This document shows, piece by piece, positions 35,225 to 43,003 of a stretch of 64,000 nt of DNA. Position 1 is the stretch's first letter, and the number at the start of each line of letters is the position of its first letter. A program made the position numbers and the translations under genes. The notes beneath the pieces were generated by a model. That model had not been told where the DNA came from and did no database searches. It saw nothing but the letters and a program-made list of their open reading frames with translations. Origin of the DNA: JBBSUQ01 sp964389755 (GTDB taxonomy: Bacteria > Bacteroidota > Bacteroidia > Flavobacteriales_D > Crocinitomicaceae); NCBI GenBank assembly GCA_964389755.1, contig CAYMEW010000002.1, positions 1 through 64,000 on the forward strand. Reading direction: 5' to 3'.

Positions 35225-35818
35225 TCAGTTTTTGCCGTAAAAGAAGGTGTACAGCGACGTCAGAAGGACGAGTAACAGCAAGAGCAACCATTCTGCCGGA
35301 CGGTACACGGAAAACAGGCCGAAGGCTATGCCGCTAAAGGCAAATACGAGCAGGAGCGCGCGCAGGTGCCGGTTCCAGCTTTCGGAAAGCGTGGTTTTAA
35401 ACTGGCGCCCCCGCATCAGGAATTCCATCCGGTAGTTTTGCCAGCCCAGCAGGGCAAGCAAAGGAATTAGCACATATCCCTGCGCAATGCCGAGGTCTTC
35501 GTAAGCCAGGAAAGCAAGCAATTCTTTGTGAAGCACGAATTTCGGCTGCAACAGGTACTGAGCGGCCACGATCAAAAATACAGATCCGGCAAAAACGGCA
35601 AAACTCAGCAAACCAAAACTCAGCCAGGTCTTACGTTTCTGGGAAGGGCGCACCGAAACGATCTTTGCCGAACGAATGTGCATGAAGATCTCCGCAGTAA
35701 GCAGGTCAAGCAAATAATAAAGGAGGATGAAGAACAAACTCCAGTCTCCCCAGATATACCCGATCACCGGGATCAGTGCGTCGGAAAAAATGCGCAGGTA
35801 TAGCGGGTTGACCTTCAA
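35225..35818 (-). CDS. Integral membrane protein, unknown function
   Basis: The 197-aa protein has about five hydrophobic segments (for example LFFILLYYLLDLLTAEIF and LLLLLLVLLTSLYTFFYG). The start is a TTG at 35818 directly after the TAA of the upstream TPR gene, with zero spacer; the in-frame codon before it is that stop, so no longer start exists. This suggests translation by re-initiation. It resembles multi-spanning Bacteroidota proteins of unknown function (possibly DUF6498-like, not certain). Confidence 0.75.
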   Translation of the reverse strand: MKVNPLYLRIFSDALIPVIGYIWGDWSLFFILLYYLLDLLTAEIFMHIRSAKIVSVRPSQKRKTWLSFGLLSFAVFAGSVFLIVAAQYLLQPKFVLHKELLAFLAYEDLGIAQGYVLIPLLALLGWQNYRMEFLMRGRQFKTTLSESWNRHLRALLLVFAFSGIAFGLFSVYRPAEWLLLLLLVLLTSLYTFFYGKN

Positions 35819-36820
35819 TTAGCGCAGTTTCTCGGCTTCCTCGCGCGAAAGTTCGAAGTCCGGGTTGTATTTAAGCGCCTTGCTGAATGCCTCGAGTGCC
35901 CGCGGACGGTCTTTCCGCTCAACGTAGCAAAGCCCGAGGTTGTGCCAGGCTTCCGTGAATTCCGGGTTCAGCTGGAGGGCCTGCTTATAATAAATGACGG
36001 CACTGTCGATGTTTTCACGGTAGAACTGGTGAATGTATCCGATCTGGAAGTCGGGCATGGCATTCAGCGTATCGAGTTTTGCCATCCTGCGATAGGTGGC
36101 AACGGCTTGATCGGGTTCGTTGAACTCCTGGTAAGCATACGCAAGCGAGTAGAGGATCTCCGGGTCATTCGGACGCAACTGGCTGGCGGTCGTATAATAT
36201 TCAATGCAGATCGGGTCTCCATCCGCTTCGTACAAACTTCCCAAAACGATGTAAGCTTCCCAGAACGACGGGTCCTGCTGGGTAGCGGTTTCGTACGAAG
36301 ACTTCGCGAGGTCGCGTCGTCCGATTTGCAAAAAGTTCGTTCCTTTCATCACGTACGCATCCCGGTACCGCGGATCGATCCGCAGGGCTTCGTCCAGGTA
36401 TTCGAAAGACCGGTCGAAATCCTGCATAAAACTGTAAGTGGATGCCAGTGCAATCATCACTTCGAGGTTTTTTGGCTTCTCTTTTAACAGTTCCGTGTAC
36501 TGGTTCTGAGCCACGGTGACGTCCTGCACCGAGCGGCCCGGGCGGTTGTTCAGCACTTTGGCATAAAGCAACTTCACGTCAAAGCGGTTACTGTCAAGCC
36601 GGAACGCCCGGCTCGCATCCGAAAGGGCCACATCGAAATGGAGTGAATCGAGCATGATGTTACCGTGCTCCACGAGCAGCGGAATACTGTCCGGATACTT
36701 CTGTAACAACAGGTCCAGGGATTTCGGTTCTGTCGGCTGTTGATCCTCTTCTCCGCCGCAGCGAAGGAAAACAAATGCCGGCAAAAGCAGCAGGCTTAAG
36801 GATATAATACTCGGTCGCAT
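35819..36820 (-). CDS. TPR-repeat exported protein (probable lipoprotein)
   Basis: The 333-aa protein has a signal ending in FVFLRC (Cys21; Arg at -1 is unusual for a lipobox). It then carries roughly seven TPR units, for example FEYLDEALRIDPRYRDAYVM, YYKQALQLNPEFTEAWHNLG and ALEAFSKALKYNPDFELS. TPR proteins are scaffolds, so no enzymatic role is implied. It is the first gene of a two-gene unit with the membrane protein at 35225-35818 and is divergent from the 84-aa gene at 36943. Confidence 0.88.
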   Translation of the reverse strand: MRPSIISLSLLLLPAFVFLRCGGEEDQQPTEPKSLDLLLQKYPDSIPLLVEHGNIMLDSLHFDVALSDASRAFRLDSNRFDVKLLYAKVLNNRPGRSVQDVTVAQNQYTELLKEKPKNLEVMIALASTYSFMQDFDRSFEYLDEALRIDPRYRDAYVMKGTNFLQIGRRDLAKSSYETATQQDPSFWEAYIVLGSLYEADGDPICIEYYTTASQLRPNDPEILYSLAYAYQEFNEPDQAVATYRRMAKLDTLNAMPDFQIGYIHQFYRENIDSAVIYYKQALQLNPEFTEAWHNLGLCYVERKDRPRALEAFSKALKYNPDFELSREEAEKLR

Positions 36821-36827
36821 ACGTACA

Positions 36828-36835
36828 CAAAGTTA
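36828..36835 (-). promoter_or_regulatory. Promoter -7 element of the TPR gene
   Basis: On the minus strand it reads TAACTTTG, an exact TAnnTTTG match ending 7 nt before the ATG at 36820, so the leader is almost absent. Confidence 0.55.
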
Positions 36836-36930
36836 AATGAATATTTCGGATCACTCTCTCCATACACGAGACCATCGGGCACCTTTACACAAAAACGCCC
36901 TTCGGATGCAAAGCTTTAAAGCCAATTGTT

Positions 36931-36938
36931 TAACTTTG
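36931..36938 (+). promoter_or_regulatory. Promoter -7 element of the 84-aa membrane protein gene
   Basis: TAACTTTG is an exact TAnnTTTG match only 4 nt upstream of the ATG at 36943. The expected transcription start is at or very near the start codon, so the mRNA may be leaderless. Confidence 0.55.
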
Positions 36939-36942
36939 TATC

Positions 36943-37197
36943 ATGAAAAAAACACTGCTCATTGCCGTTTTGATCCTCGGTGCACTTGTGCTGGCTTCTC
37001 CCGCTTTTTCACAGGGGTGCTCGCAGTGTCGCATGCTCAGCGATCAGGCCTCGGGCGTGAACGACCTCGAAGAAGCCTCTTTCGGAAGTAATATCAATTA
37101 CGGGATCCTGTATCTCATGATCATCCCGTACCTCATCCTGATGTTCCTCTTTCGAAAACGCATCTTCGGATTTTTGGGTTCGCTTCTCAAAAAATAA
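36943..37197 (+). CDS. Small exported membrane protein with a CxxC motif
   Basis: The 84-aa protein has a signal peptide (ending ASPAFSQ), then GCSQCRML with a CxxC pair, a short acidic stretch (GVNDLEEASFGSNINYG) and one membrane helix (ILYLMIIPYLILMFLF) followed by a basic tail. The topology predicts the CxxC pair in the periplasm. Similar small proteins occur in Bacteroidota but I do not know a function; redox activity or metal binding is only a possibility. Confidence 0.75.
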   Translation: MKKTLLIAVLILGALVLASPAFSQGCSQCRMLSDQASGVNDLEEASFGSNINYGILYLMIIPYLILMFLFRKRIFGFLGSLLKK

Positions 37198-37258
37198 GGC
37201 CGCTCCCGCGCGCTTCTCAAAAGGGATTTTTTACCTTAGCCTTGTTTAAAATAAACAC

Positions 37259-38308
37259 ATGGCTCTTAACATCGATTTACTAAACAGGATCTGTACCACC
37301 CCCGGAGCACCCGGATTTGAAAAACGCATTCGTGACCTGATTCTCCGCGAACTCGAAGGACTTGCCGATGAGGTAGAGACCGACAATATGGGAAACGTGT
37401 ATGCGATCAAACGCGGACGCGAACGTAAAAAAGTAATGGTCGGTGCGCACATGGACGAAATCGGCTTTATCGTAACACACATCGATGACGAGGGCTTCAT
37501 ACGCTTTCACACACTGGGCGGCTTCGATCCGAAAACACTGACCGCACAACGCGTGATCGTGCATGGGAAGGAAGACATTATCGGCGTGATGGCCTCCAAA
37601 CCCATTCACGTAATGACGCCCGAAGAACGGAATAAAAACCCCAAACTGTCCGACTATTTCATCGATACGGGCCTTACGGCAGCCGAAGTGAAGTCGATTG
37701 TACAGGTCGGGGACGCGATCACCCGCGAACGGGAGTTCATCGAACTCGGGCATTGCGTCAACGGAAAATCGCTCGACAATCGGCTGGCGGTCTACATCCT
37801 GCTCGAAACCCTGCGCATGCTGAAGGATCGCGAAATTCCCTACGACCTGTATGGCGTCTTTACCGTACAGGAGGAAGTAGGTATCCGCGGGGCAAACGTG
37901 GCAACGATGCGCGTTAGACCCGATTTCGGTTTCGGGCTCGACACCACGATCGCCTTCGACCTTCCGGGGGCGGCAAAGCACGAACGCATCACCTGCCTCG
38001 GAGAAGGAACGGCCATTAAACTCATGGATGCCTCCGCGATCTGCGATTATCGCATGGTGCGCTACATGAAGGAGACCGCCGAAAAACACAAGATCAAATA
38101 CCAGGTGGAAATCCTCACCGCGGGCGGAACCGATACAGCGGGAATTCAGCGCATGACAGACGGCGGATCGATCGCCGGCGCCGTTTCCATTCCCACGCGC
38201 CACCTGCACCAGGTGATCGAAATGGCACACAAAGAAGACATTCTCAACAGCATTGACCTGCTCGCGAACTGCATTTCCGGGCTCGATCAGTTCGACTGGT
38301 CTCTTTAA
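37259..38308 (+). CDS. M42-family metallopeptidase (glutamyl aminopeptidase type)
   Basis: The 349-aa protein has the M42 two-metal site: GAHMDEIGFIV (His/Asp), SLDNRLAVY (bridging Asp), QEEVGIRGA (Glu-Glu) and a late RHLHQVIEM histidine. These are dodecameric cytoplasmic aminopeptidases that degrade short peptides; relatives include endoglucanase-like CelM. TAGCCTTG before the ATG is a one-mismatch -7 element. It is followed 12 nt later by the PPK2 gene in the same direction. Confidence 0.94.
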   Translation: MALNIDLLNRICTTPGAPGFEKRIRDLILRELEGLADEVETDNMGNVYAIKRGRERKKVMVGAHMDEIGFIVTHIDDEGFIRFHTLGGFDPKTLTAQRVIVHGKEDIIGVMASKPIHVMTPEERNKNPKLSDYFIDTGLTAAEVKSIVQVGDAITREREFIELGHCVNGKSLDNRLAVYILLETLRMLKDREIPYDLYGVFTVQEEVGIRGANVATMRVRPDFGFGLDTTIAFDLPGAAKHERITCLGEGTAIKLMDASAICDYRMVRYMKETAEKHKIKYQVEILTAGGTDTAGIQRMTDGGSIAGAVSIPTRHLHQVIEMAHKEDILNSIDLLANCISGLDQFDWSL

Positions 38309-38320
38309 AATTCAGTTATC

Positions 38321-39118
38321 ATGCCTCCTGAAAACAAACGATCCCTGCTCAAAATGCACGATCCCGATGGTCCGCAGGACCTCACGAAGGAAACGATCAT
38401 CCGCGAAACACCCGTGCTGCTCGACCAGATCTACGAATGGTCCAAGAAATTGTACGCTGAAAAAAAGCAAAGCCTGTTGGTAGTACTCCAGGGAATGGAC
38501 GCTTCCGGGAAGGACGGGCTGACGCGTGAACTCTTCAAACCGCTTAGTCCCGCCTGGCTCAAAGTGCATGCTTTTAAGAAACCGACACCCGATGAACGTG
38601 CGTATGATTTTCTGCACCGTGTGCACGCCGCAGTTCCTCCCAAAGGCGTAATCGGGATCTTTAACCGCTCTCACTACGAAGACGTACTCGTTCCGGCTGT
38701 TTACGGAACATGCGATAAAAAAACACTGGCGCAGCGCTATGAGCAGATCAATGATTTCGAACGCATGCTTGAGCAGAACGGCACGAAGATCCTGAAGTGC
38801 TACATGCACCTGAGTTACGAAAAACAGGAAATTAAACTGCGGGAGCGCATCGACACGCCCGAAAAACACTGGAAACACAGTGACGAAGACTGGGAAACCC
38901 GTAAAAAGTGGAATGCATTTATGAAGGCCTACGAAAAAGTATTTGCAAAATGCAATGAAGTCCCGTGGCACATACTTCCCTGCGACAAGAACAGCGTGAA
39001 ACTCTACTGTGCTGCACAATTGGTGCTGGAAACGCTTAAAAAGATGGATCCGAAATTTCCACCTTTGGAAAGTGCGCACTTTACACCGAACTACGAAAAA
39101 GCAAAGATTACATATTAA
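38321..39118 (+). CDS. ppk2: Polyphosphate kinase 2 (polyphosphate:nucleotide phosphotransferase)
   Basis: The 265-aa protein has Walker A GMDASGKDG (from about residue 58) and the PPK2 signature GIFNRSHYEDVLVP. It is a single-domain PPK2, which transfers phosphate from polyphosphate to a nucleotide. Class (NMP- or NDP-phosphorylating) cannot be fixed by eye. It follows the M42 peptidase by 12 nt. The terminator between it and the convergent stress-protein gene is stronger on the opposite strand. Confidence 0.94.
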   Translation: MPPENKRSLLKMHDPDGPQDLTKETIIRETPVLLDQIYEWSKKLYAEKKQSLLVVLQGMDASGKDGLTRELFKPLSPAWLKVHAFKKPTPDERAYDFLHRVHAAVPPKGVIGIFNRSHYEDVLVPAVYGTCDKKTLAQRYEQINDFERMLEQNGTKILKCYMHLSYEKQEIKLRERIDTPEKHWKHSDEDWETRKKWNAFMKAYEKVFAKCNEVPWHILPCDKNSVKLYCAAQLVLETLKKMDPKFPPLESAHFTPNYEKAKITY

Positions 39119-39125
39119 CGAGAAC

Positions 39126-39157
39126 AAAAAATCCCGTTCCTAATAAGGCCGGGATTT
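39126..39157 (-). terminator. Intrinsic terminator, mainly for the stress-protein gene
   Basis: AAATCCCG (39129-39136) pairs with CGGGATTT (39150-39157). On the minus strand it ends in six T; on the plus strand the T run is only three, so it may act in both directions with different strength. Confidence 0.7.
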
Positions 39158-39180
39158 CTAGATATTCTTTAGAGCACTGT

Positions 39181-39999
39181 TTAGGTAAACAGGACACTTG
39201 ATCCGTAGGGGCTGTCCACCGGGTTCACGATCAGGGTTGCGATCTCGGCGTCGTTTGTAATAATGTATTGCTCGTAATTCGCCGTTAATACTCCGAACAG
39301 GTTGTTCTTATTGAGGTTCATGATCGCGATCAGGTCGGCGTTCACATGGATCGCATGCTTCACGATCTCCTTGTCAAAACCGCTTGCAGGCGCCAGGGTA
39401 GCCGTCACTTCGATGTCCCGCTCACTGAAGAACTTCTTGGCAAACTGGATGTTCGCCTTTACTTTGTGGCGTAAGAACTCATCCGTTTCATCGGGAGTAA
39501 TGACGTGTACCCGCGATTTGAAATACGTGGCGAGGTCGGCCACGACCGCCAGCTTTTGCTTCGTTTCTTTGTTGAGGTCCAACGGAACCACGATATCGTC
39601 ATAGCCGGATTCATTGATCGGCTTGTTTTGAACAATGATGAAGGGAACGGAAGAATGCGTTACGACCTTGAGGGCATAAGAACCCGTTACGTGCTGCCAG
39701 CCGTGCGCGCCGTGTGTTCCCATAAAGATCAGTTCGGCATGGTGCTCCGAAGCAAAATCCCCGATATCTTCAAAAATATTACCGACCCGCACCATCGGGA
39801 TCAGTTTTACCTCCGTGGAAATGGAAGACAGCAGCGAAGCGAGTTTTTGCTCGGCTTCGTGAATTTGTTTTTCCTGCTTTACCACGTGCAACACATAGAT
39901 CTGGGCGTCCAGTGTGGAGGCCGTTGTAATCGCGTGATTCAACGCGTTGTTCGCTGTGTCGGTAAAGTCGTGCGGAACAATAAATGTTTTTGTTTCCAT
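39181..39999 (-). CDS. Universal stress protein, two tandem UspA domains
   Basis: The 272-aa cytoplasmic protein contains two Usp folds. The first (1-145) opens FIVPHDFTDTANNALNHAI and ends GTHGAHGWQHVTGSYALKVV, matching the ATP-binding G-x2-G-x9-G-S/T pattern. The second (150-270), opening DDIVVPLDLNKETKQKL, lacks a clear nucleotide motif. Usp proteins aid survival under starvation and stress. It has its own near-consensus promoter. Confidence 0.93.
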   Translation of the reverse strand: METKTFIVPHDFTDTANNALNHAITTASTLDAQIYVLHVVKQEKQIHEAEQKLASLLSSISTEVKLIPMVRVGNIFEDIGDFASEHHAELIFMGTHGAHGWQHVTGSYALKVVTHSSVPFIIVQNKPINESGYDDIVVPLDLNKETKQKLAVVADLATYFKSRVHVITPDETDEFLRHKVKANIQFAKKFFSERDIEVTATLAPASGFDKEIVKHAIHVNADLIAIMNLNKNNLFGVLTANYEQYIITNDAEIATLIVNPVDSPYGSSVLFT

Positions 40000-40027
40000 A
40001 GTAAAGTTCGGAGTTTTATAGTTTTGG

Positions 40028-40060
40028 CAAATTTAAAAATAATGTGCTTTCCGCCTTAAA
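40028..40060 (-). promoter_or_regulatory. Promoter of the universal stress protein gene
   Basis: On the minus strand TTTA (40060-40057) and TAAATTTG (40035-40028, exact TAnnTTTG) are separated by 21 nt, close to ideal Bacteroidota promoter spacing. The ATG at 39999 lies 28 nt downstream. Confidence 0.6.
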
Positions 40061-40141
40061 ATTTTTTGATCATCGCGCAATAAGCCCGTCAATTTAATGA
40101 ATTAATGTAAATTTACGTCATAATCCATTGCCCCATTCACG

Positions 40142-41662
40142 ATGCCAATAATAGGGAAGTTACTAAAAAAGACGACCGAATTTGCGTACAAACGAACATT
40201 TAACAAGGGTAAAGAATACTCTTTCCAGCTACAGACGCTGAGCAAATTACTCGAAAAAGCCAAAAAGACGAATTTCGGAAAGAAATACGATTTTACGGCG
40301 ATGCTCAACGATCCCGAAACCACCGTTGAGCAGTACCAGCAAGCGGTCCCGCTCACAGATTACGACCAGTTTTACACTGACTGGCTCGAAAAATCCATGG
40401 AAGGGGAAAAGGATCACACCTGGCCCGGCCGCATCCGGCACTATGCCCTCTCTTCCGGCACTACCGGCTCGCCCAGCAAACGCGTGCCGATCACTCCGCA
40501 GATGATCCGCTCGTTCCAGAAAACGAGTATGAAGCAGATCGCAACGCTGCATTCCATGGACCTTCCGGAAAGCTTCTTCAACTCCAGCATCCTCATCATC
40601 GGCGGATCTTCCAAACTTGAATCGCGGCCCACGCATATCGAAGGCGACCTCAGCGGCATCCTGAAAAAATACACCTCCATCGTCGTTTCGCCCTTTACCA
40701 AGCCCAGCAAAAAGATCGCCAAGATCAAAGACTGGAACGAAAAGATCGATTCCATGGTGGAAAAAGCCGCAGAGTGGGACATTGGCGTGGTTGCCGGCGT
40801 ACCCAGCTGGTGCATCATGCTCGTGGAACGCATTGTCGAACGCTACCAGTTAAAGTCCATCCACGATATCTGGCCGAACTTCCGGGTATATGTGCACGGC
40901 GGCGTATTCGTGGAACCCTACCGCGAAAAGCTGGATCGCCTGCTCGGAAAACAGGTTTTCCTGCTCGATACCTACCTTGCCAGCGAAGGTTACTTTGCTT
41001 ACCAGGTTCACCCGTCCCGCGAGGGCATGCGCCTTTTGCTTGACAATGGGGTGTTCTTCGAATTCATTCCCTTCAACTCCAGTTTCTTCGATGAACGCGG
41101 AAACCTGAAGGACCGTTACACGGCCCTGTCTATCAGCCAGGTGGTCGAAGGTGTGGATTATGCACTGATAATCAGCACGAATGCAGGCCTCTGGCGCTAC
41201 GTGATCGGAGACCTCGTGCGCTTCACGAACGTGGAAGACCGCGAAATAAAGATAACCGGGCGTATCAAGCAATTCCTGAGCCTGTGCGGAGAACACCTGT
41301 CACTCGATAACATCAATGTCGCACTGAACCGTGTTGCGAAAAAACACGGGCTTACCGTGGCTGAATTCTGCCTTTTTGCCTCCGCCGGGGAACAACGCCA
41401 CTTTTGGTACATCGGCACCGACGAACCGGTCGACAGGGACACTTTTATGAAAGACATCGACACCGAACTCGGGAACCTCAACGACGATTACCGCTCGGTG
41501 CGCAAGTACAGCCTCAACGATCCCGTCCTGGAAGTGCTTCCCACACAGGTTTTCTACGATTACCTCGGCTCCATCGGGAAACTGGGCTCGCAACACAAAT
41601 TCCCGCGCGTACTCAATGCCACACAGGCCGAAAGCTGGGTGAACTTTCTTGAAAAACGTTAA
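40142..41662 (+). CDS. GH3-family acyl-adenylating protein
   Basis: The 506-aa protein has the three ATP/AMP motifs of the GH3 (auxin-responsive promoter) family: ALSSGTTGSPSKRVPIT (about 102-118), DTYLASEGYFAYQ, and ISTNAGLWRYVIGDLVRF. Plant members conjugate amino acids to auxin or jasmonate; bacterial members are common in Bacteroidota and their substrates are unknown. It is related to the ANL acyl-CoA ligase superfamily and is cytoplasmic. TAAATTTA upstream is a one-mismatch -7 element. The stop overlaps the convergent EamA gene by 4 nt. Confidence 0.93.
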   Translation: MPIIGKLLKKTTEFAYKRTFNKGKEYSFQLQTLSKLLEKAKKTNFGKKYDFTAMLNDPETTVEQYQQAVPLTDYDQFYTDWLEKSMEGEKDHTWPGRIRHYALSSGTTGSPSKRVPITPQMIRSFQKTSMKQIATLHSMDLPESFFNSSILIIGGSSKLESRPTHIEGDLSGILKKYTSIVVSPFTKPSKKIAKIKDWNEKIDSMVEKAAEWDIGVVAGVPSWCIMLVERIVERYQLKSIHDIWPNFRVYVHGGVFVEPYREKLDRLLGKQVFLLDTYLASEGYFAYQVHPSREGMRLLLDNGVFFEFIPFNSSFFDERGNLKDRYTALSISQVVEGVDYALIISTNAGLWRYVIGDLVRFTNVEDREIKITGRIKQFLSLCGEHLSLDNINVALNRVAKKHGLTVAEFCLFASAGEQRHFWYIGTDEPVDRDTFMKDIDTELGNLNDDYRSVRKYSLNDPVLEVLPTQVFYDYLGSIGKLGSQHKFPRVLNATQAESWVNFLEKR

Positions 41663-42579
41663 TGAAGGTCCCGGACGGCTGACTCTTTTTTGGTCTGCCG
41701 CATTTTCAGGTAATGCTTGATCACGGCATTGGCCACTACCACGAGGATGATGATTGCCGAACCCACGTAAAAGCGATCGCTCAATGTGTCATTCTCATGC
41801 AGGATGATGATCGCCAGTAAGATCGTATAGACGGGCTCCAGGTTGATGGAAAGCGAAACGGTAAAAGCGCCGAGCTTCCGCACTACTTCGATCGTTGCCA
41901 GGAAAGCGAACGAAGTGCACAACAAGCCCAGAAAGAGCAGCCAAAGGAAATCCCACAGGCTCAGTGAAAGCGCTGCGGCATTCATCTTTCCCTGGAAAAG
42001 CAGGGCAATCCCGACAAATACCGTTCCCGACAGCATTTCGTAAAAGGTGATCTGGGCAGATTTGTTCGTTTGTGCCAGTTTGGCATTGAAGACGGCGAAC
42101 AGTGCGGCACAGAGTGCGGAGAAAAGGCCGTATGCGAGTGCCTCGTATTGCTGCGGGTCAAATTTCCGGGAAACAAAGTAGATCCCGAAGATCACGAGCA
42201 GCCCCATTGCGAACTCCAGCCAGGAGAACCGGCGTTTCATGATGATCGGTTCGAGCCAGGTCACGTGCAGCGTTACGGTCGACAGACACAGGATCCCTAG
42301 GCTGGCGGTGGAGAGCGCGATCGCCTTGAAAAAAGTGATCCAGTGCAGCGCCACGATCACCCCGACCCCAATAATATAAAGCAATTGCTTCCGGCTGCTC
42401 ACGCGAAACGAAACCTTCAGAAAATAAAACGCTATCGCCAGTCCGATGGCCGCGATCAGCATGCGGTACCATACCAGCACATCCGCCTCCGGGGCGATCA
42501 GCTTACCCACAATACCCGTAAATCCCCACATGAAAATGATGAGGTGCATCAGGATATGGTATTTATACTTCTCGATCAC
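41659..42579 (-). CDS. EamA-family (DMT) transporter
   Basis: The 306-aa protein has about ten membrane segments in two EamA repeats (LIIFMWGFTGIVGKLIAP in the first, FTVSLSINLEPVYTILLAI in the second). These drug/metabolite transporters export amino acids or other small molecules; the substrate is unknown. The annotated start is GTG at 42579; an ATG 30 nt downstream (MHLIIFMW) is an alternative, and a one-mismatch -7 element at 42585-42592 would favour it. It marks the end of the GC-richer part of the window. Confidence 0.9.
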   Translation of the reverse strand: MIEKYKYHILMHLIIFMWGFTGIVGKLIAPEADVLVWYRMLIAAIGLAIAFYFLKVSFRVSSRKQLLYIIGVGVIVALHWITFFKAIALSTASLGILCLSTVTLHVTWLEPIIMKRRFSWLEFAMGLLVIFGIYFVSRKFDPQQYEALAYGLFSALCAALFAVFNAKLAQTNKSAQITFYEMLSGTVFVGIALLFQGKMNAAALSLSLWDFLWLLFLGLLCTSFAFLATIEVVRKLGAFTVSLSINLEPVYTILLAIIILHENDTLSDRFYVGSAIIILVVVANAVIKHYLKMRQTKKESAVRDLH

Positions 42580-43003
42580 CGCGGCGAAATTACACAGAAA
42601 ATTTGTGCGCGTGGATGGAATAATGAAACGGCCAGTGTTATTCGATTTTGAAAAGATAATTTGGTTTTTGACTGATAACTAAGAAGTCATTTTGAATTAA
42701 TTTTATACTATTTAAAATAAAAAATATTAAAAGTAAATTATAGATAATCAGTTTTTTACTAAGATTCACCGCAATTTTTCACTGGAAATTTTTGGAAAAA
42801 GCAGAAAATTAAAATATGTTTGCAAAGAATCAATTTAATTACCTGGTGTAAACTTAATCACAAAATCATGACCCCTTCAATTGCGTATAGACAATTTATC
42901 AAAGCAACTCCGTTATGGAATTGTAATTCTTGTCCCTGATCATAAAAGCAAATCTTGGAACTAAGTTCCGAAACTTTATCCACTTAATTATCCCTGGCTA
43001 ATT
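42580..43003. other. AT-rich leader region of the RHS operon
   Basis: About 420 nt with sharply higher A/T content than the DNA to the left. It contains the operon promoter (42791-42822) and then about 175 nt of 5' leader. The leader has a 23-codon ORF at 42868-42939 (MTPSIAYRQFIKATPLWNCN...) that could be a leader peptide but has no independent support. Confidence 0.6.
42791..42822 (+). promoter_or_regulatory. Near-consensus promoter of the RHS/YD operon
   Basis: TTTG (42791-42794), a 20-nt spacer and TATGTTTG (42815-42822) match the Bacteroidota -33 TTTG / -7 TAnnTTTG pair exactly. It is the best promoter match seen in the window. It lies about 180 nt upstream of the first operon gene, leaving a long leader. 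Confidence 0.65.

Noticed and set aside
37280..38230. 316-aa minus-strand ORF opposite the M42 peptidase
   Set aside because: Antisense shadow; the M42 metal-binding motifs on the plus strand are complete.
38312..39127. 271-aa minus-strand ORF opposite the PPK2 gene
   Set aside because: Antisense shadow of a gene with intact Walker A and PPK2 signature.
39181..39999. Convergent stop region as an attachment site
   Set aside because: The inverted repeat at 39126-39157 is fully explained as a terminator; there is no direct repeat or integrase.
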